Source of the DNA: Thalassia testudinum
Taxonomy: Eukaryota; Streptophyta; Magnoliopsida; Alismatales; Hydrocharitaceae
Assembly (NCBI GenBank): GCA_037157565.1
Contig: JAZHRO010000056.1
Span: forward strand, 31,371,501 to 31,435,500
Length of the DNA stretch: 64,000 nt
Direction of reading: 5' to 3'
In this document: positions 11,253-22,602 of the stretch, one piece after another
Position numbering within the stretch: the stretch's first letter is position 1
Layout of the letters: every line of letters starts with the position of its first letter
Translations under genes and position numbers: made by a program
The notes under the pieces: model-generated
What the model was told of the DNA's origin: nothing
What the model saw: only the letters and a program-made list of their open reading frames with translations
Database searches by the model: none

Positions 11253-13078
11253 TGATGAGTCCATTAAAATGGACTAATATTAAGCCTAAGTATATTTAAT
11301 CTCATAGTTTAGGTGTGTTAATAATGGCAATTAAGTTATAGAATATTTGTACGCCTTTGATTTAAGTTTACAACATTCTATAACTTAATTATTTTGTTAT
11401 TTTTATGTGCAGGTAATAAAACGTAGAAAGAACAAGGGTGGGGGGATAAATTCCCCAGCACATATCAGCCGTGACTCTTTCCCCCCTCCCCTGCCGGACA
11501 TTGGGGTAATCTTCCTCAACAGCCGTCGGCCAGAGATAGTTAAGGGATTTGAAAATCCCTTAACTCTCGAATGCGCAACGGAGAGAGAGAGAGGAGTTAA
11601 AAAGAGAAGAGGTGGTGTGCACAAAAAAACCCATCTTCCCCCTTGCGGGGAACAATTCCAGCGTGCACTGTGCCATCTTCCCCCTTGCAGGGAACAATAC
11701 CCATCGTGCACAGTGGGCCAGGATCTACATCTTCTCCGTGCGCACATCTCTAGCCACTTCTCCAATCCAAACACACCGCCCACCTATGCCTGCTCCTTCA
11801 TCACCAAGTCACAACTGCCGCACGCTCCTTCTTGCAAGCAGACCGTAGGTGCCCACATGCCATCTCCCGCGCCTCAACCTGCTCGCGTGCCTACCTTCCA
11901 GCCACTGCTCCAGCCTACCCCGCAGTGCGACACCAAGCCCTCAAGCGCCCCCTGCTGCAGGCACTCACACCACCTTGCCAGTGTGCCTACCTCACCCACG
12001 CACCTGCCTCCATCCATCTGCAGGCACATCCCCCGATGCACCAACAGGCGTACCCACAGGCTCACTCCATCTCTGCCCGCAGATCCACTTCCCTTCAGCA
12101 CCCCCATCATTCTAGCGCACCGCAGGGTGCGCACCGCTCATCTGCCAGCTTGCAACCCATCTGGCGGCCATATGCCATCTCCAGCGCCCCTCATCACCTT
12201 CCGCCCATGCCACAGCAGGCGCTCACGTGCTCTCTGCCCACACGCTTGCAAGCGTGCCCGCAACCCATCTGCAGAACTGCCTGCCCACCAGTGCACCTGC
12301 AGGCGCCAACTGCAGCGTGCCTTCTTACACTCCACCGCCCATCTGCAGGTGCACCAGAGAGCGCACACCCGCGCACCAGCGCGCGCGCACGCACATCCGT
12401 GCAGCCATAGCAGCAGTCCCGTCTCCTCCAATAGGTCGACGCTCCGGCCACCTCTGCCGACAGTCGGCGGCCACCTCCGGCCACGCCGCTACCACCATTG
12501 CGTAGCGCTCGTCAAGCTGCACCTTCATGCCGATTCTCACAGTGAACTGTGCGCAGTTGCACACGTGAGGAGGGGAGAGGAGAGATCCTCTATTTTCCTC
12601 TTAATTAAAATTTACATTCAATGCCATTGCGACAAATTTGATTTTTTTTATTATTATTATATTATGGCAGAATTGCATTCAAACACTCATAGTTCTTTCT
12701 AATTGCATGGTATTGATATTAACTAGTTTAAAGGTTGATTTTTGGCTTAGCTTAAGTAGTAGTTGTCTTTAGTACACATCACGTGAAAACTGCATGAATT
12801 CATCCTAAATTTATTGAGGATTTCTGTGAGGGAAAACTGCACTTACACCCTTAACTTTTTAGGTTATTGCAAATCTACTTTCCTTCACATTTTAAGTCTG
12901 ATTTGAAAAGGGATTTCGCACTATCTGAAATAACATTAAATAATTAAAGTATTGATTGCATCATTGCCTCCCTGTGGACACGACCAGCTCTTCTGCGAGT
13001 GGTTATTTTCATTATTTTTGATTAGTCGATTTTTCCACCACTTAAATACTATAACGCTAAGCGAAAAGTCATCTATCA
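11253..13078 (+). repeat. 3' LTR of element H
   Basis: It begins TGATGAGTCCATTAAAAT and ends AGTCATCTATCA. It aligns with 4666-6467 throughout, with scattered substitutions and a small length difference (1826 against 1802). Its long Pro/Ala/Cys-rich frame (11407-12702) is not kept in the 5' copy. Confidence 0.92.
11632..11720. repeat. Tandem hairpin doublet in the H 3' LTR
   Basis: Second copy of the doublet described at 5041-5124. CCCCCTTGCGGGG is intact in the first unit and has one change (CCCCCTTGCAGGG) in the second. ATCGTGCACAGT replaces the second-palindrome sequence. Confidence 0.75.
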
Positions 13079-13083
13079 GCGAG
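13079..13083. repeat. Target-site duplication of element H, right copy
   Basis: GCGAG follows the 3' LTR end CTATCA directly and pairs with GCGGG at 4661-4665 (one transition). Confidence 0.7.
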
Positions 13084-13706
13084 AACGTAAAAAGAAATGA
13101 GAACAGAGCCACCACTCCCACCGGCTCTTTGAAGAGCTGGGCGGTGGTGGTCTCACTATGGTGGTGTGCACCACAGTGAGGGCTCCTACCCGTCGGGTGT
13201 CTCCGAGGTGGAGGGCCGGCATGTGGAGGGGAATGGAGGAGAGGACGGTAGTGGCCTGGAAGAAGAAGGTGTGCTGCTGCCTTTTTTTTTGGTTGGGACT
13301 AGGCTTTCTTTTGATGGTAGACGCCGTGGCTTTTTCTAGAAGAAGAAGGCATGGCCGTGCATGGCTCATGCACGGCTATGATAAGGAATGGCATGTTGCA
13401 GGGAAGGGCTGGTAGGGCGAGGGATGGAGAGCAGGGAATGCCAAGTTGCAGCCGCGAGAAGCATGGCGCGCGAGGAAGAAATTACTCCATGCAGCCGCGG
13501 GGAGAAAGATTTAAAAATCAAATGGAAATAAAAATAGAGATGGTAATTTTGCAAAGATGCACTTGAGGAAAGATGTAAAATGCAAGGCCACTTATTTCAT
13601 TCTCCTCCCTTCTCAATCAAATACATGCATGAATGTATTTTTACAATGCAACTATGGAGACCTAATTATGCATTAGTAATGCTAAGAAATAGCACAAGAC
13701 GACACA
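13084..13706 (-). repeat. LTR of element A, outer (5') portion
   Basis: This is sequence between the H insertion and the end of B's gag-protease remnant. On the minus strand it would begin TGTGTCGTCTTGTGC. It contains two inverted repeats close to the H insertion: GCTCTT-TG-AAGAGC at 13124-13137, and CTCACTATGGTG...CACCACAGTGAG at 13152-13180 (12-base arms, one mismatch). There is no recognisable coding sequence. The 13706 boundary is inferred from where B's coding similarity stops and from the TGTG/CACA ends. Confidence 0.4.
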
Positions 13707-13727
13707 ATTGCAGGCGTATTTTTGTGG

Positions 13728-15914
13728 TGCAATCAGGGCTCCCGGGTCTTTCATTTTAGGTTGCAAGTCAGACAAAATGACTGCACTAGATTCCTTGGAC
13801 AATACCACATTATTGCTTTTCCTTGGCTGTCGCTTAGGTGTACAATATTCTTTAAAGAATTTAGCGACAGTGGGGATGTGATCAATGGCATTGAGGTGGC
13901 GAACCTTAATGTGAACATCTTTGAAGGTTTCCTTTAAGTCCTCATTCCTTTTTATTCCCTTTATCTTTCCTTTAGGTTCATGAGTTAAGGCTCTAAGGAA
14001 GGCTAAAGGGATGTTGGTGATCTCAATGATTGGTTCCTTTTCCTTAGGCTGCTCCTTTGAAGGGATAGAATAGGAAGATGAGCTATCTTGAGAAGTATCA
14101 GACCCTCCTGCCTACACAGTAGGTCTTTTGTAAATTTTCCACTCCTTAGTGTGACAGCATTTGCATCGGCATACTATCTCTATAGTGGGGGAAGAGCAGA
14201 AGGGGCAGAATGGGCAGGATTTGACAGTAAGGGTGGCTGACCTTGGCCATAACCAGAGGAGCTTGTAAAACAGCATGCATCTGTCCTTGTGGTGCTTGGA
14301 ACCTAGGGGGCGCCCTGGTTCTACACATACCTTGGGTTTAGGACGGGTTGGGAGGGCAAGGCTTCTTGTGATTTATGCTCCTATAGCAGCAAGTTTTGTG
14401 TATTCTGAATGTTTTGAATCTGATCCACCATCGTTTTCATGAATTTCAAGTTGTCATAGTTCGATTGACGCATAGATTCCTTCAATTCCTCTCTCGGTGC
14501 CTCAAAAGGGTCAGCCTGCCTTGGAGGGTGATTGGTTGCTTGATGAAGCAACTGATAGATAGGGCGTGTTTGTCACTGCGACGGGGATGGCTGTTGCCTT
14601 GGGTATGTGTTCTGCACATGCTCATATTGTCTAGTCTGGTAGTGTGGATTTGGTCTTTGTGAGTTACCAGACTAGGAGAAGTTAGGATGCTGGCACCAAC
14701 CAGGATTATACGTCTCAGAATATGGTTTATTACGCCCGTAACCTTGGATAGCACTAACATCTTCGTAGGCTGAGGATGTCTCAAATGCAAATTCATCAAA
14801 AGTATACGCACTTGAATTGTCATGTGGTTCATAAACCTGATTGCACAAAGCCACATCCAGATTACTCATGGTCTCCTGATATGCAGGATCCCACAGAGAT
14901 GGAGAAGAAACATCCTGAGTGAAAAGATGTTCACGAGCATGAGGGGCTCAGGATGCAACACAGGAGTTGTACAGCCAGGAAACCCAGATCTTGCTCACAT
15001 TAATTCATCGAGCTTTTTATCGAGTAGATCCACGTTGTCCTGCTTCTTGGTGATAATATCCATATCAGCTCAGGTAGATTCAGCATGGGCTTCTTGGACA
15101 ATAACTCGTTGCTATCTAGGTCGCTGGAATTAGTTCATAGAGGCAGCATTCATCGAGTTCTTTGCTAAGGATTCAAACAATTTGAATGTGTTGTTCTCAT
15201 CCTTTGCAAGGAAATTCCCACCGCTAGATGCATCGATCAAGTACCGTTGTGTGTCATCCAGCCCAAGGTAAAAGACTTGTGCAAGATGCCATCTGGTACA
15301 CCATGGTGTGGGCACTTCTAGAGAAGATCATGGAATTTGTCCCAGGCATCATGTAGTTTCTCTCCGAGGCTTTGGGAAAAGGTCATGAATGCATGCCTCA
15401 TAGCATTTGTTTGACCATTCGGGAAGAACATTTGGAGGAATACACAACGTAATTCCTCCCAGGTTCCAATCAGCCTTCTGATAGTCTTGAACGAGTAAGC
15501 AGCTTTATCCTTTAGAGAGAAAGGAAAATGCTTCATGAGAACAATTTTGATATCTACATTTCTGGGTCGAACTAACTCTGCAATTCAACTCAGATCTTCG
15601 ATGTGCTGGAAGGGGTCCTCACTCGAGTTTCCATGGAAATGAGTCTGAATCAGACTTGTGAAGTTCAGCTTTAACTCGAATGCATCTCCGCCTGTGGGAA
15701 TCCGGACCTAAGGTGCTATAATCATTGTCACCAGATCGTAGAAGTCCCACAGTTATTCTCTGCATGGTGGATGCTACATCGTATCTGGTGTTGTGAGGAT
15801 CCTGTCAATGCTCTGCTCGTATCTTTGCTCAAACTCCTCAACCCTAGCTTCCAGACAAGCCATTGGGTCTTGATTCTCAGGGTCCTGACCAGCTCAAGGG
15901 CCTGGATTAGCCAT
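13728..15914 (-). pseudogene. gag: gag and N-terminal protease region of element B (multiply broken)
   Basis: The start is the ATG ending at 15914 (MANPGP, then a stop). Recognisable blocks in order: GGDAFELKLNFTSLIQTHFHGNSSEDPFQH near 15600-15690; FPFSLKDKAAYSFKTIRRLIGTWEELR and FFPNGQTNAMRHAF (15318-15536); WHLAQVFYLGLDD and GGNFLAKDENNTFKLFESLAKNSMN (15130-15315); AYEDVSAIQGYGRN and YSETYNPGWCQHPNF near 14680-14790. Finally DHIPTVAKFFKEYCTPKR and PGALI (13720-13940) match residues about 640-695 of element G, just before the protease DLGAS. Many stops and frameshifts are present. No CCHC knuckle is visible. The end near 13728 is the junction with element A. Confidence 0.8.
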
Positions 15915-17497
15915 CTCAGCTAATCGAGAGGTAAAGGGTTGGGAAGAAGGTTCAAGCAAGAGTCACCTTTGCTGCCTTGGGTTTGGGTCCCAAGGTCCAA
16001 CAAGTTTAGGTCATAATGACCTTCTTCTTTCATACACCAACACAAAGGGTTGGTGTAGTCAAGCAGAACAAGGCTAAGGCCTTGTTAATCAAATTGGTCC
16101 TTAAGATCAGTTGACCAAATTTTTCATTTTAAGTTCAAATTCCTCAAGAAAAAATTCATCGATCAACCAACTGATGGTAATCCCTACCTCTCAAGCTAAC
16201 CCAGCCAGTCTGGTTACGCGAGGACTAAGAGGAAGGTTCTTCGTTTGGCTTTCACCTCTGATTCCTTTATACCTCTTAGCCGTGGCTGTTTGACACTAGC
16301 CCGCAGGCTTAGTCACCAGGTTTGGTGGAAGAGGTTGAAATCACCCAGTAGTATGACGATGAATTCGGGTTGACTTACGTATTTTAATAATGTTCTTAAC
16401 CCTTTTTTCTTTAACTGGGTTTGTGGTGAGTGACCCACAAGGTAACCAAGCTCACTAGCTAGCCACTAGAATTGATTTAGTCTAGGTTAGCCCAAATGTG
16501 TGGTCTCTAAAAATTTTACCCTAAATGTGTAACTTAGGGTTCATGCAATTTTAAGTTTTCAGCAAACCAACAAGAGTAAAATAGTTCTCTGATATGTAAA
16601 TGGAATCCAAATAAATTGAAATTCAACAAATAGATTCCTTTTTCAATTATCTTTTTATAGAATATTCTTTTATAGTTTTTACTATTTTCACCAAATAAAC
16701 AAGAATTTTTAAATGTCAGGGGGTCAAATCTGGAATTTTGACCCCTGGTTGGTTTTCCAATTTGAAACAGTATCAAATAAACTTTGAAAATTTGGTAAAA
16801 ATATGTAAATGAAAGCTAATTAGATCAACTTTCAAACCTCACCATTTTTGGTCAGATCTAATTCATGGATTGTTCAAAATTTCTTTTTGAAATTCTAAAA
16901 TTTTAGAATCCGAGTCAGTTTGATCGCCTTGTAATTTGCAAATTTTAAAAATTTCACAATCCGAATTTTCTCAAATAAATAATACCATTTGAAAGACGGT
17001 TTGAAAATGAAGCTTTTGCCTGAATTTCAAAATTTTTTGCTTAATATGTATTCGGCAAATGAATTTTTAAATCACTCTTTCAAATCAAGTCTAAAATCAG
17101 AGATGTGGTGGAAAGGCTTTTTAACGGTTTTGAAATTCAAATTTCAAACATTCCCACCAAAATGATTTTTTTTTTCAATATTTTATTTTTTTCAAACCTT
17201 TTCAGAGAATATTTTTGGAGGGAAAACTTTTTCAAATTTTTTTCTTTCTTTTTCAACTAACTACTAAACTAGGATTCAAAAGGAAATCCTAATCTAACTA
17301 CCTAATTTTTTTTTTTTAGAAAGAAAAATCTAACTAAAATTCAAATCTAACCTAAGATTCAGAATGAACCTAGAACTAAGGCAGAGAAGATGTGCACTTG
17401 ATTTTTTTAAAATCTACCCTCGATGTGTGCGTAGATCCCAAGTTCATCCTGCATAAAAAAGAACTAAATCAGCTATGAAATCAAAAATCGCTGTGCC
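15915..17497 (-). other. Leader region of element B
   Basis: About 1.6 kb of non-coding sequence between PBS and gag. The part at 16200-16340, read on the minus strand, matches the leader of element G near 60060-60190 (GTGTCAAAC...CCACGG, CCTTCC, GTAACC..CTGG), which supports the relationship. Long AT-rich runs (16530-17340) carry no frame of interest. Confidence 0.7.
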
Positions 17498-17515
17498 TCC
17501 CTGGCAACAGTGCCA
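17498..17515 (-). promoter_or_regulatory. Primer-binding site of element B (tRNA-Asp type)
   Basis: The minus strand reads TGGCACTGTTGCCAGGGA, a few bases after the LTR end CATGAACA. It differs from the tRNA-Asp-type site of element G (59229) by a few transitions. Confidence 0.82.
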
Positions 17516-18786
17516 ATTTGTTCATGATGTAAATCACGTAAAGAAGATGAATACATTATAGTATAGCGCAAAATACGTCTCAACAAATAAATTTTAACGG
17601 AACAGGAATGTCTCGGTCGAACTTAGGGAGGCAGAAAGAATTCATAACTGATTTAGATCTAATTACTAACTAGATAATATGCTACTAATTACGAACTAAT
17701 ATGTATCACAATATGTATATCATGCAAATGGTCTGATCATGAATTTCAAAAATATAATTATGATTAAAAGTTCTTGCTATTTAACTAGAGCATAAATGAA
17801 AAACTATTATCTAGTGAATAAGGGCACCAAGAGTGGTCCATGGTGGCCGTCTAGAGAGGCTGGGGAGAGTAATAGCGATCTACGAAGGTGGCTTGTTGGG
17901 TGCTTGATGGCTATTTCACGTAGTTTGTTAATTACGTCGTTGTAACGCGCAAAATCGATCAACTCTTAAATTTATATTCCTAGATAGGGGAGTATCTAAG
18001 GTCGTCCAAGGAGGCCAAATGTTTGCAAAATTGGTTCTCTTGCTTGGAATACAAATCTCAACTTTGTTTTTGGTATTTTTCAATATATCATTTTTTTTTG
18101 TTTTTGAATTGAGACAACATGAGAAATGGTGGCGGGAAGGTGATTTACACTTCAAATTTAAATACTACTTCTAAGTGGCAAGTAGAGCCTCTCCCTAAGC
18201 TCACTCGAGGCAAGTGGAGGCCTAGAATAATTAGGGTGAGGGAGTGAAGAATGCTAAAAATAAAGCAAGTAGAAATGCAAAATAGAAAATTGCAAAGAAG
18301 GCAACTATATTGATGAAAAGTGTTCTACAAAAAAAAACCTAGTAGAGGAATGCTTTTACTACTAGAAAAATTAAAATAAAGAAAAGCAAACACAAATCCT
18401 CTAGATAGATGGTGAAGAAAAGGGCTTCTTGCTCCAAGGTTGGTAGCTCCCAATCTTGAAAAGAGTCCTCCAACTCCTTCCTTGCTGTGCTCCGCCAAGG
18501 TGATGTCCTTCAAGGCAAGCCCTAAGGGGGCATGCCCTAAGCTTCTCTCCAATGGTGGACGTCCACCCTAAGTCCTTCAACGTTGCTTGGCCGTCCTCCT
18601 TGAAGTGGAAGAGTACTCCTCCTTGGCATGGACTAAGTTGAAGAGAGTGGGGAGAAGAAGGCACCAAAAGGGTTGGTGATGTGCCCCTTTAATCTCCTTC
18701 TCTACTCCTTCTTGGCCGTAGGTATAGGTGGTATAGGTAGCAAATTACACTAATGGAGGATGATCTAAAATGGTGGTAGGTGGAGG

Positions 18787-18799
18787 GTTTATATAGAGT
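18787..18799 (-). promoter_or_regulatory. TATA box in the LTR of element B
   Basis: The minus strand reads CTCTATATAAACCC. It lies about 1.3 kb into the LTR in the transcribed direction, and similar TATA boxes with a following C-rich stretch are seen in the LTRs of F and G. Confidence 0.55.
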
Positions 18800-19139
18800 A
18801 GGAAGGGGGCTAAGGTGACTCTTGGAATAGAGGGCTAAGATGGAGAGATGGAGGTGGTTGGGGATCCTAAGGCTAACGGTAATTGGCTCCAACTCAAGGG
18901 GTGTTAAGGGGGTGGTTATGGTGGTGTTGGTGGCTTTTGGTGGTGGAGAGATACCACCATTTTGGCACCATCCTAGGGTCTTCTAGAAGGGGGGTTAGGT
19001 GGATGGTGGAGATGGATTTAAGGAGAGGTGCATGGTGGAGATGAAGGGAATTTTGGAGGGAAAGTTGGCGCCAAAAGCGAAGGGTTCTAGAAGGTTATTT
19101 TGGAGGGAAAATAGGTGGCTTTTGGTAGTGGTGATGGGG

Positions 19140-19880
19140 TGAAGGGATGTGATGGTGGTGGTGCCAACTTGGAGTAGGATGGCTAGCTTAGGTGAGCTTA
19201 GTTGATGGAGCTAGCTAGGGTTGAGTTGAAGGTGGTGGATGGTCAAGGAGCTGGGTGCTAGCTATGCTAAGCTTGCTTAGCTAAAGGTGGAGTAGAGGAG
19301 AAGGTGTTGGAGCTAGGGTTTGGAGGGAGGAGCTGAGGAGGAGAAGTCTGGAGTTGGAGCTAGAGCTGGTTGCTGCTGAAGAGGCTGGCATGGGGCTACT
19401 CTAGCTGGCTTAGCTTGCTAGTTCTTTGCTAGTTGCTAAGACAAGCTAAAGTAAGCTAGCTTCTACCATAATGAGCTGAGGTGAGCTAGGTCTGGTGCTC
19501 CCGGGCTGGTTGAGGCAGCTAAGGTAAGTCCCCGAGAGCTGGACTTGAGCTTCCTGAGCTGGGATGAGTTCTTCTTCAGCTGGCTGGAGTTGAGTGGAGC
19601 TGGATGTAGCTGGGTCTGAGCTGGGGTGAACTCCTGTCAACTCAGCTGAGCTAGCTAGAGCTCCCTGTGGACTAGTGGGAGCTGAGATGAGCTAGACTCA
19701 GCTAAGTTGAGCTGGATCTAAGCTGACTTGAGCTAGGGTGAAATAAGATGAACTCTCTTGAGCTACCATTCAGCTGAGATTAGCTGAATGGAGCTGGGAT
19801 GAGCTAACCCTACTTCAAGTGAGCTAAGTTCCAGCTATGGTGAGCTGGATCAAGCTGAGTTCCAGCTAGTCTGGGCTTCT
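19140..19880. repeat. AGCT-rich degenerate repeat in the LTR of element B
   Basis: Words such as GAGCTGAG, TGAGCTGG, AGCTAGCT and TGAGCTAG recur every 8-20 bases without a fixed period. AGCT itself is a palindrome, so the tract can fold in many ways. It looks like a drifted short tandem array and has no coding content. Confidence 0.7.
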
Positions 19881-20104
19881 CCTTCACCATTTGCCTTCTT
19901 GAGTGCTAGGGTTTTAGGGATCTATATATCTGTACATCCCTAACACTCATAAAACCGTATTAAAAAGATAATAACAAATGCAATGCATGCCTAACCTAAT
20001 TTATGCCTAAATGCAGCCCAAAAACCCGCTTGCGGAGTAAAATCCTAAGAGCTAGGTTTGTTTTAATGCATAAGAATGATGATAAACTGGCGTTTATCAG
20101 TACT

Positions 20105-21340
20105 TCAGAGGTGGGGAGCCGGAGATGGAGGGAGCCAGAGAAGAAGATCTAAAGAATTGGGGAGGGACTGGAGGAGTTGGTGGTAGATTGATCAATTGGG
20201 AGAGCCTGGGGCCTTATTTTAATAGCTTTTATGAGGAAAAGAAGGGCATTTGAGCCCCCAAAATCATGCAACAACCCTCTGGTGATCAGATCCATCGATC
20301 GAGAGATCAACGACTTTGATTTGCCTCAAAATAAACTTCAAAATGCCTTCACATGCGAATTTGCCCTCGTACTAACATGTGGCGACTTCTGGATGCTTGG
20401 ATCACGATCAAACGCTCACCGCTCGTGCTTCCCTCTTCTACGTCTACTTGCCTCACACCTAACATGTGCACCAAGTATCGGTCGTCCGATGTCATGATTG
20501 AATGACTTAAAAGAGCCATAGCATCGCTTTTGTTTTTTAAAATGAGCACGCGCATCATCACATGCGTCGTTGCCCAATGGCACCTAGCACGCCATGTGGT
20601 TGCGTCTGCACCACCCGATGGCCATCCAATGGATGGATTCCATCTGCGCCTACACCTTTGCTAATTTCTCACTCAAGGCAGTTCAAGCGTGTGCCTTCTG
20701 ATTCAACGCACGTGCATGAGCCAATGCACTATGGGTGAGTTTTGTTATGGTTTCCTCTTTGATTCTATTTGTCGTCAGCCATTGGATGGAGATCCAACAG
20801 CTGAGGTTTCTTATTTCCTTGTTGAGGTGCACCAGAAGCAGCGTCGTGGCCACGTTGTGGCTATTGGATGATGATCCAATGGCCCACAACACACGAGGAG
20901 GGCCTCTTCAGAAGTTGGGTGGTGGTGAGGGGCGACTGTGATGGTGCCACGTGGTGCCATCGTGACCATCCATCTTCTCTTTTGTAGACGGTGCTATAGG
21001 CCTCTGATAGGGATGATTCTCATGCCGTTGGATTGCGATCGCAAACCTGGATCCATTCGTGTGGTTGAATTTATCATATGAGGTTTGGATTTTCACCTAT
21101 TTGCCTCTTGGCTCTTGCTCTTCTACGGACTCCATCAGATGCTACGAGAGTTTGATCGATGTGATCATGGAAGCATTAGACTCTCGTAGTCGTTCTGCAC
21201 AGATCCATGTCGTTGGAATGGTCATCCGCAACCCTAAATTACCTGCAACTGTTAATGCCTCTCAATTAGCACATAATATAACATTATTACTTACAAAACT
21301 AATGAATCAACTATGATGCAAAGTATGATGCGAACGCATG
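20105..21340 (-). repeat. Decayed LTR remnant of the F/G family
   Basis: On the minus strand, AACCACACGAATGGATCC, GGTTTGCGATCGCAATCCAACGG and the block around GGTGCCATCGTGACC match the F LTR at 53880-54060 in the same order. A B-box-like GTTGAATC lies at 20700-20707 (minus), where F and G have theirs. Ends and target duplications are not clear. The remaining bases to 21525 show nothing identifiable. Confidence 0.55.
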
Positions 21341-21525
21341 CTGAATGCCTAAGTTAAGATGGGTTCTAACTTAATTCAGGCAGATTACGGCTTATGATTG
21401 CTGTGCAATCAGTAGGATGAGACAAAGAGGAAGGAGGGGGGTCATAGGGGTATTTATAGGGTGATGGAGGCATGTGCCAAATCCTTTGGTAAACAAGCGT
21501 GTAATGGTCGCGTGCGTGGCATGCT

Positions 21526-22602
21526 TGTTGACATGCTTTCGTTGTAGTTTAGGAAATGCATCGTAGTATAGTCAACCAAAGCGAATTTGCATTTAAATTT
21601 ATAAATTCGAGAAAATGAAATATGAGTACGAGATCGTTCACAGGGAATAATTATAAGAAAATCAATCACTAATCACAATTATCGAGATGAATATGCAAAT
21701 CAATCACTAATCACAATTATCATGAACTAGCAAATCAATCAAAAAGATGCTCAATATATATCAGAAGAATATCTCAGAAAGTGGATATCAAAGTGCAAAA
21801 AGATCAGGTCAAAAATGGTGGTTTGAACCACCAATTTAACCCTAAGTTCCATGCCCTAATTACCTCAAATAATTCAATAGTAATCTCAATCAAATATCTA
21901 TGTAGAAATTGTTTCCACAGAAACCCAAGGAACAGAACCAAGCAGAGCACCAAGTCAGACGGTAGTATTAAGGCTCAGACACCTTATCTCATGCCACAAC
22001 AGAAGGGTAAGGTAGCACAAGAACACAAAGGCACAAGGGCCTCACAAGCCTCAAAATGGCTAAATATTGAATGAGGGGGGCATGAATCCCAAGGGCACAA
22101 TGCAAAACCACCCCCCACCCTCCTCAGAATCTCTTCTCTTTCTAGCTAGGTAAATGGGTATGCACAGTATCAAGTAAATGGATTCGGCCCAAACCCATGT
22201 GGCGTGAACCGCGGGCTAGGGCGTGTACGAGTGCGTGCGAGGGGACCTCACCTCGTGCTCTCTGAGGCAAAGAGCTGAGGATAGACTTTCCTCTTATGTG
22301 CTGTCGGTAGCTCTTTCCCACATAATATGGCACTAAAGGGCTTTCACCTTCCTTTTATTTTCTGCATCTGGTGTTTGGCTTCACAATCAAGCTGGTGCAA
22401 CTGTGCGCAACACTTGATAAAGGCTGCAGCACCCCTCAAAAGTTGAATCAACGTCAAGTGAAGGCATTAGCAAGGTGAATGATGGCTGGGGTAGCACTAT
22501 CATGGTTGGAGAATACAATGGTGGTGACGGCGAACCAGCATAGACCTGAAAAGCACGAAAATGGACTCTCAACCCAATTAGACTAGCTCAAAGGGTTCGC
22601 TG
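21526..22602 (-). repeat. K1 LTR, inner portion (before the copia insertion)
   Basis: It begins TGTTGACATGC and then shares the block CGTAGTATAGTC...GAGATCGTTCACAGGGAATAA with the LTRs of K2, K3, K4 and C. Farther along it has GGGGACCTCACC..GTGCTCTCTGAGGCAA, again at the same place as in C (30239) and K4 (48423). The LTR is interrupted at 22602 by element D and resumes at 39702. Confidence 0.72.
22598..22602. repeat. Possible target-site duplication of element D, left copy
   Basis: CGCTG lies before the D LTR. CACCG at 39702-39706 follows the other LTR. They match at three of five positions and differ by two transitions, so this is only a degraded candidate. Confidence 0.35.

Larger units (their letters stand above)
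4666..13078 (+). mobile_element. Element H: complete non-autonomous LTR retrotransposon
   Basis: An 8413-base element bounded by two direct LTRs (4666-6467 and 11253-13078) that both start TGATGAGTCC and end in CTATCA, with near-identical 5-base duplications outside. A tRNA-Asp-type PBS follows the 5' LTR. A purine-rich GGCATGGGGGTATT precedes the 3' LTR. The 4785-base interior encodes no gag, protease, RT, RNase H or integrase that I can see. It holds one broken frame (7695-9525) of unknown kind and a long 3' non-coding part with the Athila-type GTTGGGAGGCAACCC motif. The PBS, polypurine tract and that motif suggest it is a dependent relative of the Athila-like elements. Its LTRs differ at about eight positions in the first 165 bases by eye, so it is not very recent. 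Confidence 0.88.
1..13706 (-). mobile_element. Element A: Athila-like Ty3/gypsy retrotransposon, 5' part, interrupted by element H
   Basis: Read on the minus strand this is LTR, leader and gag, running off the left window edge. The gag at 1-1751 matches the gag of element G (57813 onward) over its whole length. The outer end is placed at 13706, where the strand reads TGTGTCGTC; the inner LTR end near 2619 reads GATCACA, giving TGTG...CACA termini. Next to 13706, the gag-protease frame of element B stops matching, so A probably inserted into B. Element H (4666-13078) is nested in A's LTR. The gag identity is secure. The LTR limits are an inference, because only one LTR is in view and A's own target duplication cannot be tested. 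Confidence 0.6.
13707..20099 (-). mobile_element. Element B: Athila-like Ty3/gypsy retrotransposon, 5' half
   Basis: On the minus strand the order is LTR (20099 down to 17519), tRNA-Asp-type PBS, leader, gag and the start of the protease region. It is cut at about 13728, where element A begins. The RT, RNase H, integrase and 3' LTR are not in the window; if A inserted here they should lie beyond A's far end. GTACT at 20100-20104 is the only visible candidate half of a target duplication. Confidence 0.75.
17519..20099 (-). repeat. 5' LTR of element B
   Basis: On the minus strand it begins TGATAAACGCCAGTTTATCA and ends CATCATGAACA next to the PBS, 2581 bases. The first 20 bases form a perfect inverted repeat (TGATAAAC...GTTTATCA). 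A probable TATA box (TCTATATAAACCC, minus) lies at 18787-18799. The stretch 19140-19880 is extremely rich in AGCT words. The segment next to the PBS carries the TCGGTCGAACTTAGGGAGG block also found at the equivalent end of K-family LTRs. Small frames here look like nothing known. Confidence 0.72.

Noticed and set aside
11407..12702. 431-codon Pro/Ala/His-rich frame on the plus strand, with a 272-codon counterpart at 4985-5803
   Set aside because: Both lie inside the LTRs of H, the reading frames shift relative to each other between the two copies, and the composition explains the lack of stops. No domain is recognisable.
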